Shown piece by piece: positions 34,357-46,115 of a stretch of DNA of 64,000 nucleotides; the first letter of the stretch is position 1; every line of letters begins with the position of its first letter. The stretch comes from Codonopsis lanceolata (taxonomy: Eukaryota > Streptophyta > Magnoliopsida > Asterales > Campanulaceae). The translations under genes were made by a program, and so were the position numbers. Where the stretch lies: positions 33,299,632-33,363,631 of the forward strand of contig CM028377.1 of assembly GCA_013146195.2 (NCBI GenBank). Reading direction: 5' to 3'. A model generated the notes under the pieces. It was given only the letters and a program-made list of their open reading frames with translations. It had not been told where the DNA came from and searched no databases.

Positions 34357-35315
34357 GAGACCTCGGCCTCCCATTTTCAGTGCTCATTTTCCGCGATTAA
34401 AATCGCAACGAAGTTCTGCTGCTTCGTTTCTTCCGATAAATATTAGTACGAGAGGTGCGAGATAGGTGAGTGGAAGCCCCTAGAATCTCCAAACCCCGTC
34501 CAAACTCCGCCAAAACAAAAACCCATAGGTTATAAGTGATCCCTAGCCTAGTTGTTAGGTATCCACCTCATTTCCCCGGCCCAAAAATCTCAAAGTAGCC
34601 GTTACTCGCCCGAGTAGCGTCGAAAAGTCAAAAAAACTAAGCGAGTGGTTCCGCCCAACCAAAAGGCCAAAACCTACCCAAATAAATAAGGCGTCACTCG
34701 CCCGAGTTGACAAGCCCAAACTCTCATAAATAAGCAGTCATTCTGCCCAAATCAAAACAACAACCACACAACAAACAACAAAAGACTCCCTCTCCCTGAA
34801 GGACAGAGCGAGCACACCACCGCTCTAAAAGGTAAAACCTTTAAGGGCGCCGTTCATTTTATTTATTTACTTTTTTTTGTCTTTTATTTTTAAAAGTTGT
34901 TATTTAAAATCCGGCGCAATGTAGCCAATATAAGCCGTTGTGCTGCCCGGATTAGAATAGGAAATATTATGTAAAAGAGCCGTTATAATGGCCAAATATT
35001 CTTAAATATGTCTGTAATTATTGTAAGGAAATGGTCGCGAGTCAAGTAAATAATGTAGCCACGGATGTATTTGTTTTAATTTCTGTCTTTTAATACCTTA
35101 TTTATTTGCTAAATAAATATGACAATAAGCATACTTGACCAAAAACCATTTTGAGACCGAAGGCGAGTTGGGTGCCTAGCACCTTCCCAACTCGTAACTT
35201 AGCCTCCGAACCCGTTTTCTTTTTCTCTGGTTTATTTTTCTTTTCTTTGGTTTTGCTTTATTTGCCTTAAAATAAAGATGGCGACTCTAAAACTTTCAGA
35301 TTCAGTGGGGCCTCG

Positions 35316-35621
35316 CAACACTCCTTCTTTGCACTTTCCCGTTCTCCCCTAAAAAAGGGAGAAATGAGAATGGAAGGGTGATGTATTCCCATATCCTAGT
35401 ATCCTCTAAACAAGGGATAACTTGATGCGGGAAACCCAAAGCTCTCATAGTAATCTGAATGGGCCATAAGGCTATTTTTAATAAAATCCATAGTGGGGGC
35501 GTCGCAATATCCTTTTTTGCACTTTTCCGTTTTCCCCTAAAAAAGGGAAAATGGGAATGAAAGGGTAATGCATTCTCATATCCTGGTATCCCCTAAAAAA
35601 GGGATAACTTGATGCGGGAAA
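35316..35621 (+). repeat. ~187-bp tandem duplication inside the 5' LTR of element A
   Basis: Two diverged copies of a block running from cctt(c/t)tttgcacttt through cccctaaaaaaggga to ataacttgatgcgggaaacc. The 3' LTR at ~50089-50192 has only one. Because LTRs are identical at insertion, one LTR gained or lost a unit after insertion, or the assembly differs. Confidence 0.8.
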
Positions 35622-35822
35622 CCATAAGTTCCCATATTGGATACAAAATCCACTCAAGGCAACCGAGGCACATTCAAACGTGCTAACATAGACATCACTC
35701 CTCTCGCACTTTTGATTTCGTCTTCCCTAAACAAGGGAGGGTGGAGCGAGCAGCGGTGGTGTCCCACATCCGCCGCACGCGCACCCTATCCAAGGCGGGC
35801 GCACCCCAAGGGAACCTCACAA

Positions 35823-35840
35823 TGGCGACTGTGGGAGTTG
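35823..35840 (+). promoter_or_regulatory. Primer binding site of element A (likely)
   Basis: tggcgactgtgggagttg, one base after the 5' LTR end, is where a tRNA primer would pair. It looks like the TGGCGACTC...GGGG sites of Tat elements but seems to lack about two bases; I cannot name the tRNA with certainty. Confidence 0.55.
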
Positions 35841-36098
35841 TTTTATTTTAAATAAAATGGAGGGCTAGACTCATAAAATAAAACTTTTTGTTTTTATTTG
35901 TTTCGGCTAAGTATGCTTGTTATATTAATTTACGCATTTGAATAAAGTGTTCTTATACATCCGTGTCTATATTTGTGGATATGATCCTCCATCTTGCAGC
36001 AGTTTCGTTCCGATAAATGTTACATGTGTGTTTAAGAGTTAAAAAAAATATCAAAAAAAAAATATCAAAAATTTTTTTTTTCGAAAATCAAAATCAAA

Positions 36099-36183
<85 letters not shown>

Positions 36184-36692
36184 ATATGTTACAATAAATT
36201 GGCAAAGACAACAAAAAGAGTGGGCTTTATTTTACTTCCGGCTCTATATTTTTATTTCTTTCAGTTTATTTTCTTTTTCATTTTGTTCTGTACATTTATA
36301 CATATATGCATTCATTCTGTCATTTTATTTTGGGGACATAGGACCAAAATTTGTAATTAATAGGGATATATAGTTTCCCCACTTTTCTTTTTATTTCTTA
36401 AAATGGTGTGCTTGCTTGCTTGCGCTCAAACATAAAAAGTCGAGAAAATCCACACATAACAGCAAGACAAACCATATATGCTTTATTTTTCTATTCATAT
36501 ATCTGTAAAATAAATAAAGACTTTACTGCTTTCTAGATACCGCACACACGTGCACGCATATAGGAATATTCTGAAATGTTACCCTACACCATAGCCAGCC
36601 TACCCCCTGCATATAGTTTCTCAGGACAATTCACAGACTGACCGGTTTTTGCATCTCTGGATTATGAGCCAGCCCCTGTCGAAAAAAAAATT

Positions 36693-36775
<83 letters not shown>

Positions 36776-37313
36776 AAAAAAATGTGCAAGTTCAAAAAAT
36801 ATATATATACAATAAGTGCGCACAAAAAACAAATATAAATAACAAACAGTGGCTGACTTATAATTCTCAGATGCTCGACCTAGACCATTTCGGATGGTGG
36901 ATCCTGGAAAGAGTATAGGCCCTTCGCTGCAGGACGATCCGATCTGGGGAGTCGAAAGGTAGGTGGAATACGTTGGTCCTATACTGGAGAAAGAATCCTT
37001 TGTTCGGGGAAAAGTCCGAGGCTGTCAAAATGAAGCGAGTGCTTATCCAGGTCAATTGTAGGGAACAAAAAATAATAATAATAAAATACTAATAAAAAGG
37101 CATCTTTGTACTCCAAAGCCAGCGACCTCCGGCCCACCTTCGATACTTCCAAAACCCCATTTTCCTCGAAACTGGCCCGAATTTGGAAAGCGAGAGATAA
37201 TATCTGGCCGGTTGATATCGGAAAGTAGTGCAATCGATCGAGGATATCGATTTGGATCAGACAAAGGCGAGAATCGATTCGGGGCAGAGATCCGAAGCGG
37301 TATGGCGTAGAAA
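35841..37313 (+). other. 5' leader of element A with two long AT microsatellites
   Basis: About 1.5 kb with no conserved coding frame. It contains (AT)n at 36101-36178 and 36695-36772, about 39 units each, and A-rich runs. The leader before gag is long, as in other Tat elements. Confidence 0.6.
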
Positions 37314-37976
37314 GTGAGCAGATCGGCTATGGGTGCAGATTCGGGGGCTCAGGGGTATGTTCGCCTCCCCAATGCGAAATGGCTAGACCAAAATTTGGAT
37401 GCATTTATTGATCGTATAATGAGCCAAGTGGCTAATCTAATGGAAAATTTAAAATCCGTGGTGAGTGGTGAGAAATCTCTTCCCTGCGGTTCCCGAAGCA
37501 TCAACCTTCCATGCTCCTCCAAATCCAATCTCCCAACCAAACACCAACCCACTAACCCAGAATCCCTATACTGTCCAAAACCCACCAACCCATGATCCAT
37601 ATACTATCCAAATCCTTATCCTTATCGGCCATCCTATCCAGCCCAGAATCCTTATCTAGCCCAATATCCCTATCATGCCCAAAATCCTTATCCAATCCAA
37701 TATCCCTACCTTATCCAAAGTCCTTATCCTGCCCAATATCCATATCCAACCCAAAATCCTTATCCTACCCAAAGTCCTTACCAGATACCACAGCCAAGAA
37801 ACAACCCAGCCTTCCCTAATCCTACCAACATATACCAAAGCCCAACCTTCCCGTCTGCCAAAATGGAGGCTGACATCGAAGATTTGAAAACTATGGTGCT
37901 TAAAATTCTAAACCAGGAAGTTTCTAATGAAAATTTGGGAGCGATTTTTGGGTATGATAGGCGAAGCCGATTATGA
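37314..37976 (+). pseudogene. gag region of element A with Q-x-P-Y hexapeptide repeats
   Basis: Begins near MSRSAMGADSGAQGY with a short helical segment (NLDAFIDRIMSQVANLMENL), then changes frame and enters a Pro/Tyr/Gln-rich stretch. Between 37644 and 37790 the frame reads eight hexapeptides of the form Q[NYS]PYxx, encoded by an 18-bp period repeat, then QPRNNPAFPNP and a helical tail (MEADIEDLKTMVLKILNQE). Its place between primer site and RT makes this gag by position. I do not see a classical retrotransposon gag domain, so part may be deleted. Confidence 0.5.
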
Positions 37977-38061
37977 AAAACTCCTGCGAGTTCGAGTCTA
38001 TTTCTAATAAGCCTCTGCGGAAATTGGTACACCACGCCAGGTCCGCTCGACACCGCGAGAC

Positions 38062-38397
38062 TTGGTAGGCCGCCGGATACACTATCCCGATCCTTTCCAC
38101 AGCTTTACAGATTGGTCATCTACCAATCCGCTACCTATAGTTGAGGATCTCAAACCCCAGGTCCTCAACAATGTAATAACCCCTGTACAATGTGCTTTTA
38201 ATAATAATATAAATGTCTTTGTTTATTCCTTAGTTGCACCTACTTTAAAAGACGCATTAAATAATAATAATTATGATAATGAGACATTTAATAAAATGGA
38301 CCCAAAAGATAAAGATTATCTGCTTGAGCTTGCAAAGTCAATCGAGTACCAGGAACAAAGTCATTCATCAACCAGAAGACATCACTATCAACTTTGA
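38062..38397 (+). other. Odd AT-rich coding-like stretch before RT of element A
   Basis: An open stretch of 111 codons whose middle part (about 38170-38345) is rich in AAT, AAA and GAT codons (NNNINVF, LNNNNYDNETFNKMDPKDKD), unlike the mixed codon use on both sides. I do not recognise it. It lies where the gag-protease to RT linker of a Tat element is expected. It may be fast-evolving linker, a small insertion, or captured sequence. Confidence 0.35.
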
Positions 38398-38419
38398 AAT
38401 TTGGACAATGAAGTCAAAA

Positions 38420-40330
38420 GATCGAGAATCGTGATTACCTCCAAGGTCGAGAAAGAAAGGCACTCATTGATCTCCTCAAAGAATTCGTAGATATCTTTGC
38501 CTAGTCCTATGAAGATATGCGGCTAGATCCGGCTATAGTCGAGCAGGATTCCCACATACCGGATGCTCGCCAACAAACAAAGCTCCGCCGCATCAAGCCG
38601 AATGGTCACTACAAGTCAAAGAAGAAATCATGAAGCGACTTCGGCGTCAACTTCATTCGGGTAGTTGAATACCAGGCACAGGCCGTCAATATAGTGACCG
38701 TTCCCAAGCCCAACGGAAAAGTCGAGAATCGTGTAGATTTCGCGACCTCAACAAAGCGTCGCCCAGATGACTTCCCCACGCCCAACATTGATATTGTGGT
38801 AGATGCCGTCGCTGACTCACAAAGTCGATCCTTCATCGACGGCATCTTTGGGCTACAACCAAATCAAAATGGCAGCGAAGACCAGAGAAGACCTCATTCA
38901 CCACTGCCTGGGGAACTTATTGTTACTCTGTCATGCCATTCGGATTAAAGAATGCCGGAGCCACTTACGAGAGGGCTGCCACCACCCTCTTCCATGATAT
39001 GATCCACAAAGAGATGGAGGTCTATGTTGATGATATGATCGTGCATTCCAGCGACGCCAACGGTGCTCACATTAAAGATCTTGAAGTTCTTCGAAAGACT
39101 TCGAAAAGCACGGATGAAGCTTAACCCCACCAAATGTACATTCGGGGTTACCAGAGGCAAAGTCCTGGGATTCTTGGTAACTAAGCAAGGCATCGAGATC
39201 GAGCCAGCAAAGATCAAAGCCATCCTAGAAATGCCACAGCCGAAAACTCCCAGAAGTCAAAGGCTTCCTAGGCGGGTTGCGATACATCGGTCGTTTATCG
39301 GGACGGTGACTACCACTTGTGAGCCCTCTTAAACTCTAAAAAGAATACCGATCAAGTGCGGGGACGCAAAGTGCCAGCTAGCCTTCGAGAAAATAAAAGC
39401 CTACCTTACCAATCCCCCTGTGCTAGCTCCACCCCATACACATAAACCTCTCCTCATATACTTAACCGTCATGACACATCGGTAGGGGCTATGCTCGCCC
39501 AAGAGAAAGAAGATTTCTACATTGAAAATGCCATATATTTCATAAGTAGGAAGCTACAAGGAAGCGAGCTAAATTATTCGACCTTTGGAAAAAGGCTGCA
39601 CCGGCCTAGTGGGCCACTCGGAGGCTGAAACCTATCTCGGGGAAGGTCCATCAAGCTCGTATCCGGGATGGACCCTATCAAATACATCTTCGGTGGCCGT
39701 CACTATCCGTAGGTAGCCAGTGGTCTTTTCTTCTTAACGAGTTTGACATAACCTATGTCACACTCAAGTCTATAAAAGGGAGCGTCATTACAGACCACTT
39801 AGCTGATCTACCCCTGAAGGCCGAAGATGCAACTGAGCCCGGTTTCCCAGATGAAGGTATCCTGGAAATCACTGACCAGGACACCTGTTGGCAGATGTTC
39901 TTTGACGGAGCCGCAAACAAAAGAGGCTTTGGCATAGGAATCCTATTAATCGATCCGGCTGACTCTCATACTCCGCTGGCTATAAGGTTGGAGTTCGAAT
40001 GTTCAAATAATACGGCGGAGTATGAAGCTTTGTATTCTTGGCCTAGAAGAAGCTCTCAAAGGGGAGCTAAAGATCTCGAAGTCTATGGAGACTCGGCCTT
40101 GATCATAAATCAAGTTGAAGGACGATGGAGGACCCAGGATCCTCGTCTGCAGCTCTATCATGCCAAGTTAATAACAGTTGCCGCTCGATTTGGTTCTATC
40201 TCGTTCCATTACCTGCCATGAGGTAGGAATCAATTCGCTGATGCCCTGGCCACTCTGGCGTCATTAGTCCAGATTCCCGCCGAAACTAAAGTCCAGCCAT
40301 TTATAGTCGGGAAGAAGGTCACTCCCGGCA
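38420..40330 (+). pseudogene. RT and dual RNase H of element A (Tat)
   Basis: RT islands in several frames: SLQVKEEIMKRL, VEYQAQAVNIVTVPKPNGKV (~38665-38715), MPFGLKNAGATYERAATTLF (~38935-38990), catalytic YVDDMIVHS (the two Asp codons at 39029-39034), LNPTKCTFGVTRGKVLGFLV. First RNase H is badly shifted (39340-39890; ITDHLADLPL end). Second, archaeal-type RNase H at 39895-40250: MFFDGAANKRGFGIGILLID, EFECSNNTAEYEA, VYGDSALIINQVEGRW. Close in wording to element B. At least ten small indels break it. The element cannot be autonomous as assembled. Confidence 0.8.
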
Positions 40331-41603
40331 TCTTGTTTCAAAATCAACGACCTCTAAAGCGGATCCACGAGCCACTGATATGCGGCGACATCTTAAATCT
40401 GCTCCAAAAAATATTTATCCTCCTGGCTTAGACAAAAGGGGAAGAGTCTCCCTGCGAAGATGGGCCTCCCAATTCGTACTCAGCGGTGGCGGCTTTGTAT
40501 AAAGAGGCATTATCAAGGCCTCGACCTCTTATGTGTCAATCGAGGCCAAAGGCGAGCAAATTATGGATCAACTACATGGTGGTACTGTGGGCCCCATGAA
40601 TGGCCATGCTATCAAAAGTCATCAGACGAGGGTACTATTAGATGCGCCAGGCGGTGTATTCGGTGGGTGCGACATTGCGACAAATGTCAGCGCTTTGCCA
40701 ATCTACGACATGTGCCCCCACGTCCTATACAACTCCTGCCCACGGCCTTCTCAACATGGGGTATCGGCGTCATAGGCCAAATTCACCGAAGGGATCTATG
40801 GCCATGAATACGTCTTGGTAGCGGTCGATTACTTCAGTGGGTAGAAGCCTCTTCCTACAAGGTCTTAACGCCAAAGGTGTCGAATTTATTCGGGCCAATA
40901 TCATATATGGGGTACCTTTCGAGATCATCTCGACAACGGCTCTCATTTTGAAGGGGCGTGAACCGTCTGTGGGGCGAGTTCAAGATCCAACCACAAATCC
41001 TCCCTACCCAGGCCACAAGCCAATGGTGCCGTTGAAGCGCCAACAAAACTCTCGAGAACATCATCGGAAAAATGGGCGTCTGAGGAAGAGGCGGCGAGAA
41101 AAATTGCCACTAGCCCTCAGGGGCTCTGCAATGCGTCGATCGCGCACCAGCTGGGGCTACCCCTTATTCTCGGCATATGGCATGGGCGGTACTACCAATA
41201 GAGGTGGAAATTCCATCATTGAGAGTGATGATGGAAGGCGATATAGCAGTTGGCGGGTCGAAAGGGATCTGGCGGCCCCTAATTGATGAGCGGCGCCATT
41301 AGCCTTGGAGCATACCGGGCATATCAAAGGCGTATCGCCGAGCTTTCAACAAAAAGTCAAAGGCCGTGATATCCAAGTTGGAGACCTCGTGCTTGAGAAA
41401 AACCCCTAGTTATGTTGATACTAGGGGAAAATGGAAGTCTCCACTGGATGGGACCATACATTGTTAAGGAGATCCGATCGGGAGGTGTCGTGCTTCTCAC
41501 GAACGGGATGGGGAAGATCTTGTCGACCTTTCAACCTCGACAAACTCAAAGGTACTACGCTGAGCCATCCTATCCGACTAATGCTTCCCTCTCGGCCAGC
41601 TAA
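40331..41603 (+). pseudogene. Integrase of element A (Tat)
   Basis: Zinc-finger remnant HCDKCQRFANLRHVPP (~40670-40730). Core begins FSTWGIGVIGQI, where element B has WGIDVIGQV, so the first catalytic Asp is Gly here. Further islands: VPFEIIS, EKNPLVML, then the C-terminal domain HWMGPYIVKEIRSGGVVLL and QRYYAEPSYP, ending at a stop at 41603. Frames change every 50-150 bases through short indels. Confidence 0.75.
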
Positions 41604-41817
41604 GTGAAAACCGAAAAGGCGGCCTAGGCAAAAGTTAGGGCATAAAAAAAAAAATAAATAAAAATGATGGAAAAATATAAAAAAATAAGGGCTCGCTAGG
41701 TTGAAAACCGAAAGAGCGGCCTAGGCAAAAATTAGAGCACAAAAAATAATAAAAAAAATAATAATAATAAAAGAGAGGAAAGCATTATTTGAAGCCCTCG
41801 GCGTACTACCTCGATCT
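41604..41817 (+). repeat. Twice-repeated motif in 3' untranslated region of element A
   Basis: gaaaaccgaaa(a/g)(g/a)gcggc then ctaggcaaaa(g/a)ttag occurs at 41606-41640 and 41698-41740, separated by A-rich sequence. It corresponds to the inverted pair in element B at 31689-31822. Confidence 0.6.
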
Positions 41818-43164
41818 TGACACATCGGAGCTCGGCCGACAAAAGAAAAAACCACGACAAAGCGGCTCATATTAAAACACTAAAATATAATTTTCAGGTC
41901 TAGGTGCAACTTAGGAATATTTATTAAAACGTCTATATTATACATTATTTGCATTGTACATATCTATATCTGCCTATACCCCTTTGTTTTCCCGAAACAA
42001 TTCCTTTTCTTGCGACCTTAGCCGGCGGTCTCGATTACTGCTGCGGCGTCCGTCGGGCCCATATACTCCTTCGCGGCGCGAAGAAGCCCTAGACTCATCG
42101 GCATAGAGCCACGGATGTGTCTCCCTCTTCATCATCGGCATCTCCGTTCTCAGGCAGTGTATTGCTCGGACTGCTTCATCATTTGAACCCGGCTCCCCAT
42201 ATAGGTGGGGGGAAAAGCGATTATCTCTTGTTCCTATGATTCGCCTAGTATCCGGTTTGATGATCCGACACTCGGCTGTTCTGTGGCCGATGTGAAAAAG
42301 AAGGCCTATGAAGATGGCTGACACAGACTCACAGCGGCCAGCAGGCGCCAGAAAGGATAAGAAATTCGGTAGTTTTTCAGTCAGATATCACCTAAAAGCC
42401 GCTTTAATCCAAGGTGTATTCTTAAAAATCCTTTCTTTAAAGTACAGCGTGCCATTACATTTTAGATGTTCGGTATAGTTTTATTTTTTGTGTGAATTTA
42501 TTTTGCATGTGTAACATCTTGCATCATATACATTATATTGCATTATATCATAATGTTTGTACAAAGTTTCTTTACAAAATACAAAAATAAAAAAAAAAAG
42601 AAAGGGAAAGGTACTAATGTTCGCGAGAATCCAAGGCTAATGTGCTCGGGACGGCCCGGCACAGGAAAACCACCACCCACGACCACAGGACGTTGTTGCC
42701 ACGGTTCGATCCCCGACCTCTGCCCGGCGCGCTTGACCCAATATCATCATCATCATCATCATCGTCATCATCATCATCATCGTCATCATCATCGCATTCG
42801 GCGTGCACGCCTTAGCTGCTCCTCTAGAAAATTCATCGGCCAATTTAAATACAACTAGCACGTCTTGAAAAAACCCATGGCGGTTCTTATAAGTAGACAC
42901 GTTCACACGAAAAAAATGAATAAAAAAATATATAAATAAAAAAATGAATAAAAAAAATATATAATAAAAAAATGTTAGTCTCAAAAAGAGTGTGCATAAA
43001 AAAATGTGTGTGTGTAAAAAAAATAAAATAATAAAGAAAAGAGACAATAAAGGTGGATGTGTCTACAGAGAGCGAGCTATTTCAGGGACACGGCGCTCTC
43101 TCACGAGTTTCAGCGTCGGGAAAAACCTCTTCTACTTAAGCCACCACCCCACTCATCTTGGAAA
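41818..43164 (-). repeat. Left copy of a ~1.35 kb block that recurs across the gap
   Basis: From about 41818 to the gap this block matches 43265-44649 in the same orientation, e.g. agcggctcatattaaaac at 41871 and 43294, and ttcggtatagttttattttt at ~42470 and ~43940. The block ends exactly at the N run. Differences are mostly one- or two-base indels. This is what two unmerged, error-rich contig ends would look like, rather than a real tandem duplication. Confidence 0.75.
42741..42795. repeat. (ATC)n microsatellite, first copy
   Basis: atc/gtc repeats coding for an Asp tract on the minus strand in the last PMD exon. It corresponds to 44224-44266 in the right-hand copy. Confidence 0.9.
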
Positions 43165-43264
43165 NNNNNNNNNNNNNNNNNNNNNNNNNNNNNNNNNNNN
43201 NNNNNNNNNNNNNNNNNNNNNNNNNNNNNNNNNNNNNNNNNNNNNNNNNNNNNNNNNNNNNNNN
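43165..43264. other. Scaffold gap (100 N)
   Basis: Exactly 100 N. The ~1.35 kb on each side is the same sequence with small differences, so the gap is probably an artificial join of two overlapping contig ends. Confidence 0.99.
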
Positions 43265-44224
43265 TGACATACTCAAAGAGAAAAATCGGAGACAGCGGCT
43301 CATATTAAAACACTAAAATATAATTTTGAGTCTAAGGTGCAACTTAGGAATATTTATCAAGACGTTTATATTATACATTATTTGCATTGTACATATCTAT
43401 ATACTGCATATACCCCCTTTGTTTTTCCCCAGAAACAATTCCTTTTCTTGCAGCCTTAGCCCCAAGCGGTCTATCGATTACTGCGAGGCGTCCCTGGCCG
43501 GGCCCATACTCTTCCATCGGTAGCGAGAAGAAGCCACTAGACCATCGGCATGAGAGCCACCAGATGTGTCTCCCTCTTCATCATCGGCATCTCCGTTCTC
43601 CTGGGCAGCTGTATTGCTCGGACCCGCTTCATCATTTCTGAGACCAGCACCCCATATAGGTGGGGGAGAAGGAACAGTTATCTCTTGTTCCTATGAATTC
43701 TGCCTAGTATCCCGGTTTGATGATCCGACACTCCGCTGTTGCTGTGACTGATCGTGAAAAGAAAAGAAGGCCTATGAAAGATGGCTACGAGCCAGCTCAA
43801 CAAATTACCAGGCGCCGAAAGGATAAGAAATTCAATGTTTTTCTCCCCGTCCGATATCACCTAAAAAGCCCGCTTTAATCCAAATGTGTATTCTTAAAAA
43901 TCCCTTTCTTTAAAGTACAGCGTGCCATTACATTTTAGATGTTCGGTATAGTTTTATTTTTTGTGTGAATTTATTTTTGTATGTGTAACATACTGCATCA
44001 TATACATTATATTGCATTATATCATAATGTTTGTACAAGTTTCTTTTACAAAAATACAAAAATAAAAAAAAAAGAAAGGGAAAGGTACTAATGTTCGCAG
44101 GAATCCGAAGCTAATGTGCTCGGGACGACTGGCTTCTGGGAAAACCACCACCCATGACCCTGGGACCCGTTGTGCCACCAGTTCTGGATCCCCGACCTCT
44201 GCCCCGGCCGCGGCTTGACCCAAT

Positions 44225-44263
<39 letters not shown>

Positions 44264-44649
44264 GTCATCTCGGCGTGCGGGCCGCACCGAATGCTCCCCC
44301 CTGCAGGAAAATTCATCAGCCAATTTCTGATACAACTTGCTGATGCTGAAAAAGCCCCGCAGCAGTTTCTTATAAGTAGACACGTTCACCTGAAAAAAAA
44401 ATGAATAAAAAAATATATAATAAAAAAAATGAATAAAAAAATATATAATAAAAAAAATGTTAGTCTCAAAAAAAAGAGTGTGCATAAAAAAAATGTGTGT
44501 GTGTAAAAAAAATAAAATAATAAAGAAAAGAGACAATAAAGGTGGATGTGTCTACCGAACGAGCCTGCTCCGGGACACGACGCTCCTCTGGGATTTCAAC
44601 GTCAGGAAGAACCTGCTCTACTAAGCCACCACCCCACTCATACTGGAAA
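43265..44649 (-). repeat. Right copy of the block duplicated across the gap
   Basis: Starts directly after the N run and ends at ccaccaccccactcat.ctgg-aaa, the same phrase that ends the left copy at 43164. The sequence beyond 44649 continues into exon 3 of the PMD gene, so this copy is the one joined to the rest of the gene. Confidence 0.75.
44224..44266. repeat. (ATC)n microsatellite, second copy
   Basis: Fourteen atc/gtc units; on the minus strand they encode the Asp tract just before the RG-rich tail of the PMD protein. Confidence 0.9.
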
Positions 44650-46115
44650 GTAGAGAAAACATCATCGGGCTCCGTAAACATCAGGTTCCCGTCGAGAAAT
44701 GAAGAAGACGACCCTGGCCTGGCAGAAGCATCAGAATGCCGCCTGGGCGCAACAGGAGCAGGAGGAGGGGATGCGGCTCTAATCTCGTGAAATCCTCGTA
44801 TGCCATCACCGGATAATGCATCGCGGGGAACGAGGTATTTCCCAATCTTGAGACCGGTCGGGCAGTCGCTCGGGTTCTATCACCCAAGAAGGAGGCCAAG
44901 GAGGCACCACTGGAGCCACTAGAAAAGACTGGTGCTGACGGTTCACCCGCTCGCCCATATACAAAGAATCCACCATGATGGAAACCATAAATATCCGGCA
45001 GCGGCTAAACATCAAAGTAGTGGAATAATGACCCTCCAAGCCCTCCCAAGGAAAGAAGTGCACTGAACCAGGACTCGAGCCAACAATTCGCTCCAGCACT
45101 CTTTCCCTATCGTTACAACCACCGCCCCTCGGCGGATTCACCATTCTTTGTCCAACATATTGGGACAGATATGGAGGCTGGTAAACTCGCCGAATGAGGC
45201 GACCCGACGAAAATCTGAAAAATGAGAAGGCCCAGACCTGCAAAAAAAAAAAGAGAGAGAGAAAATAAATATGTTGTCAAAAATAATAATTAAAAAAATG
45301 ATACAAAAAAAGAAAAGAAAAGAGAGATAGAAAAGGCAGGAAAAGGCATGTACCTCCCACGCCGGGGCAAACCCATTCAGAGTCGTCGAGTCATTCCGGC
45401 TGGCCCTATCCATAGAGACATACAATTCGGCCAAACCAGCCTGTCCCCAATCATACAAAGGGATCCGATCAAAATCCGCCAGACAAGCCAGGACGGAAAC
45501 TCTCAGGGTGACAGAGGAGTTGGCAAAAAGCGATGTGCCAAGAAAGAAGAATAAAAATGCTCTTGCCAATCGAGTTATGGCAGCATCATCGTCAGCCGGC
45601 ACCCGCCCGGCATTATTAAGAAGCCACTTCCGAACGCCGCTGATAAAGATCTCATCCGTTGATTTAAAGCGAGGCTCGAAGCCCAGGAGGTCCACTACCT
45701 CCTCCCTACGACGACGGAGAGTAAAGTCAGGGGCCAGGGTCTCCCCTATGCTGGTAGGGATTCCCGTGATCGCAGCGAAGTCACACGGGGTCATGGTTGC
45801 CTCCCCCCAGCTGAAATGAAAGGTATGGGTGGTGTCCCACCAGAAGTCCCTGAGCACGTCAAAATCGGCAGATAGCTAGTAAAGTGGTGAAGGAGTGCAT
45901 GAAGACACTGAAACCTGAACCCTCCACCAACAACTTTGCCGCCTCGGGTAGCATGGCATAAATCTCAGCCACGTCAGCACATGATACCTGCATCCTCTCA
46001 TATTCCCTGCGAACCTGAAAAGGAGAAAAAAGGAAGGTAAGCCCTCTACCCTTATTTTCTTCTCTGTACAGTCTTTTAAATAAGCAAAAGTAAATAAATA
46101 ATGAGCATATTGCAT

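Larger units (their letters stand above)
34001..35821 (+). repeat. 5' LTR of element A
   Basis: 1821 bp, TGTAGACACCCCAATTTCG to GAACCTCACA. Matches 48779-50391 along its whole length. The 5' copy is longer mainly because a ~187 bp segment is present twice (about 35316-35433 and 35503-35621). TATAAATA at 34349-34356. Confidence 0.9.

Noticed and set aside
34059..34400. Open frames at 34059-34400 and 48840-49083 as a gene family
   Set aside because: They occur in both LTRs of element A because the LTRs are copies; they have indels between copies and no domain.
42538..43047. Met-repeat and His-repeat frames
   Set aside because: Other frames of the (ATC)n tract; the Asp frame on the minus strand is the one that matches the PMD copies.
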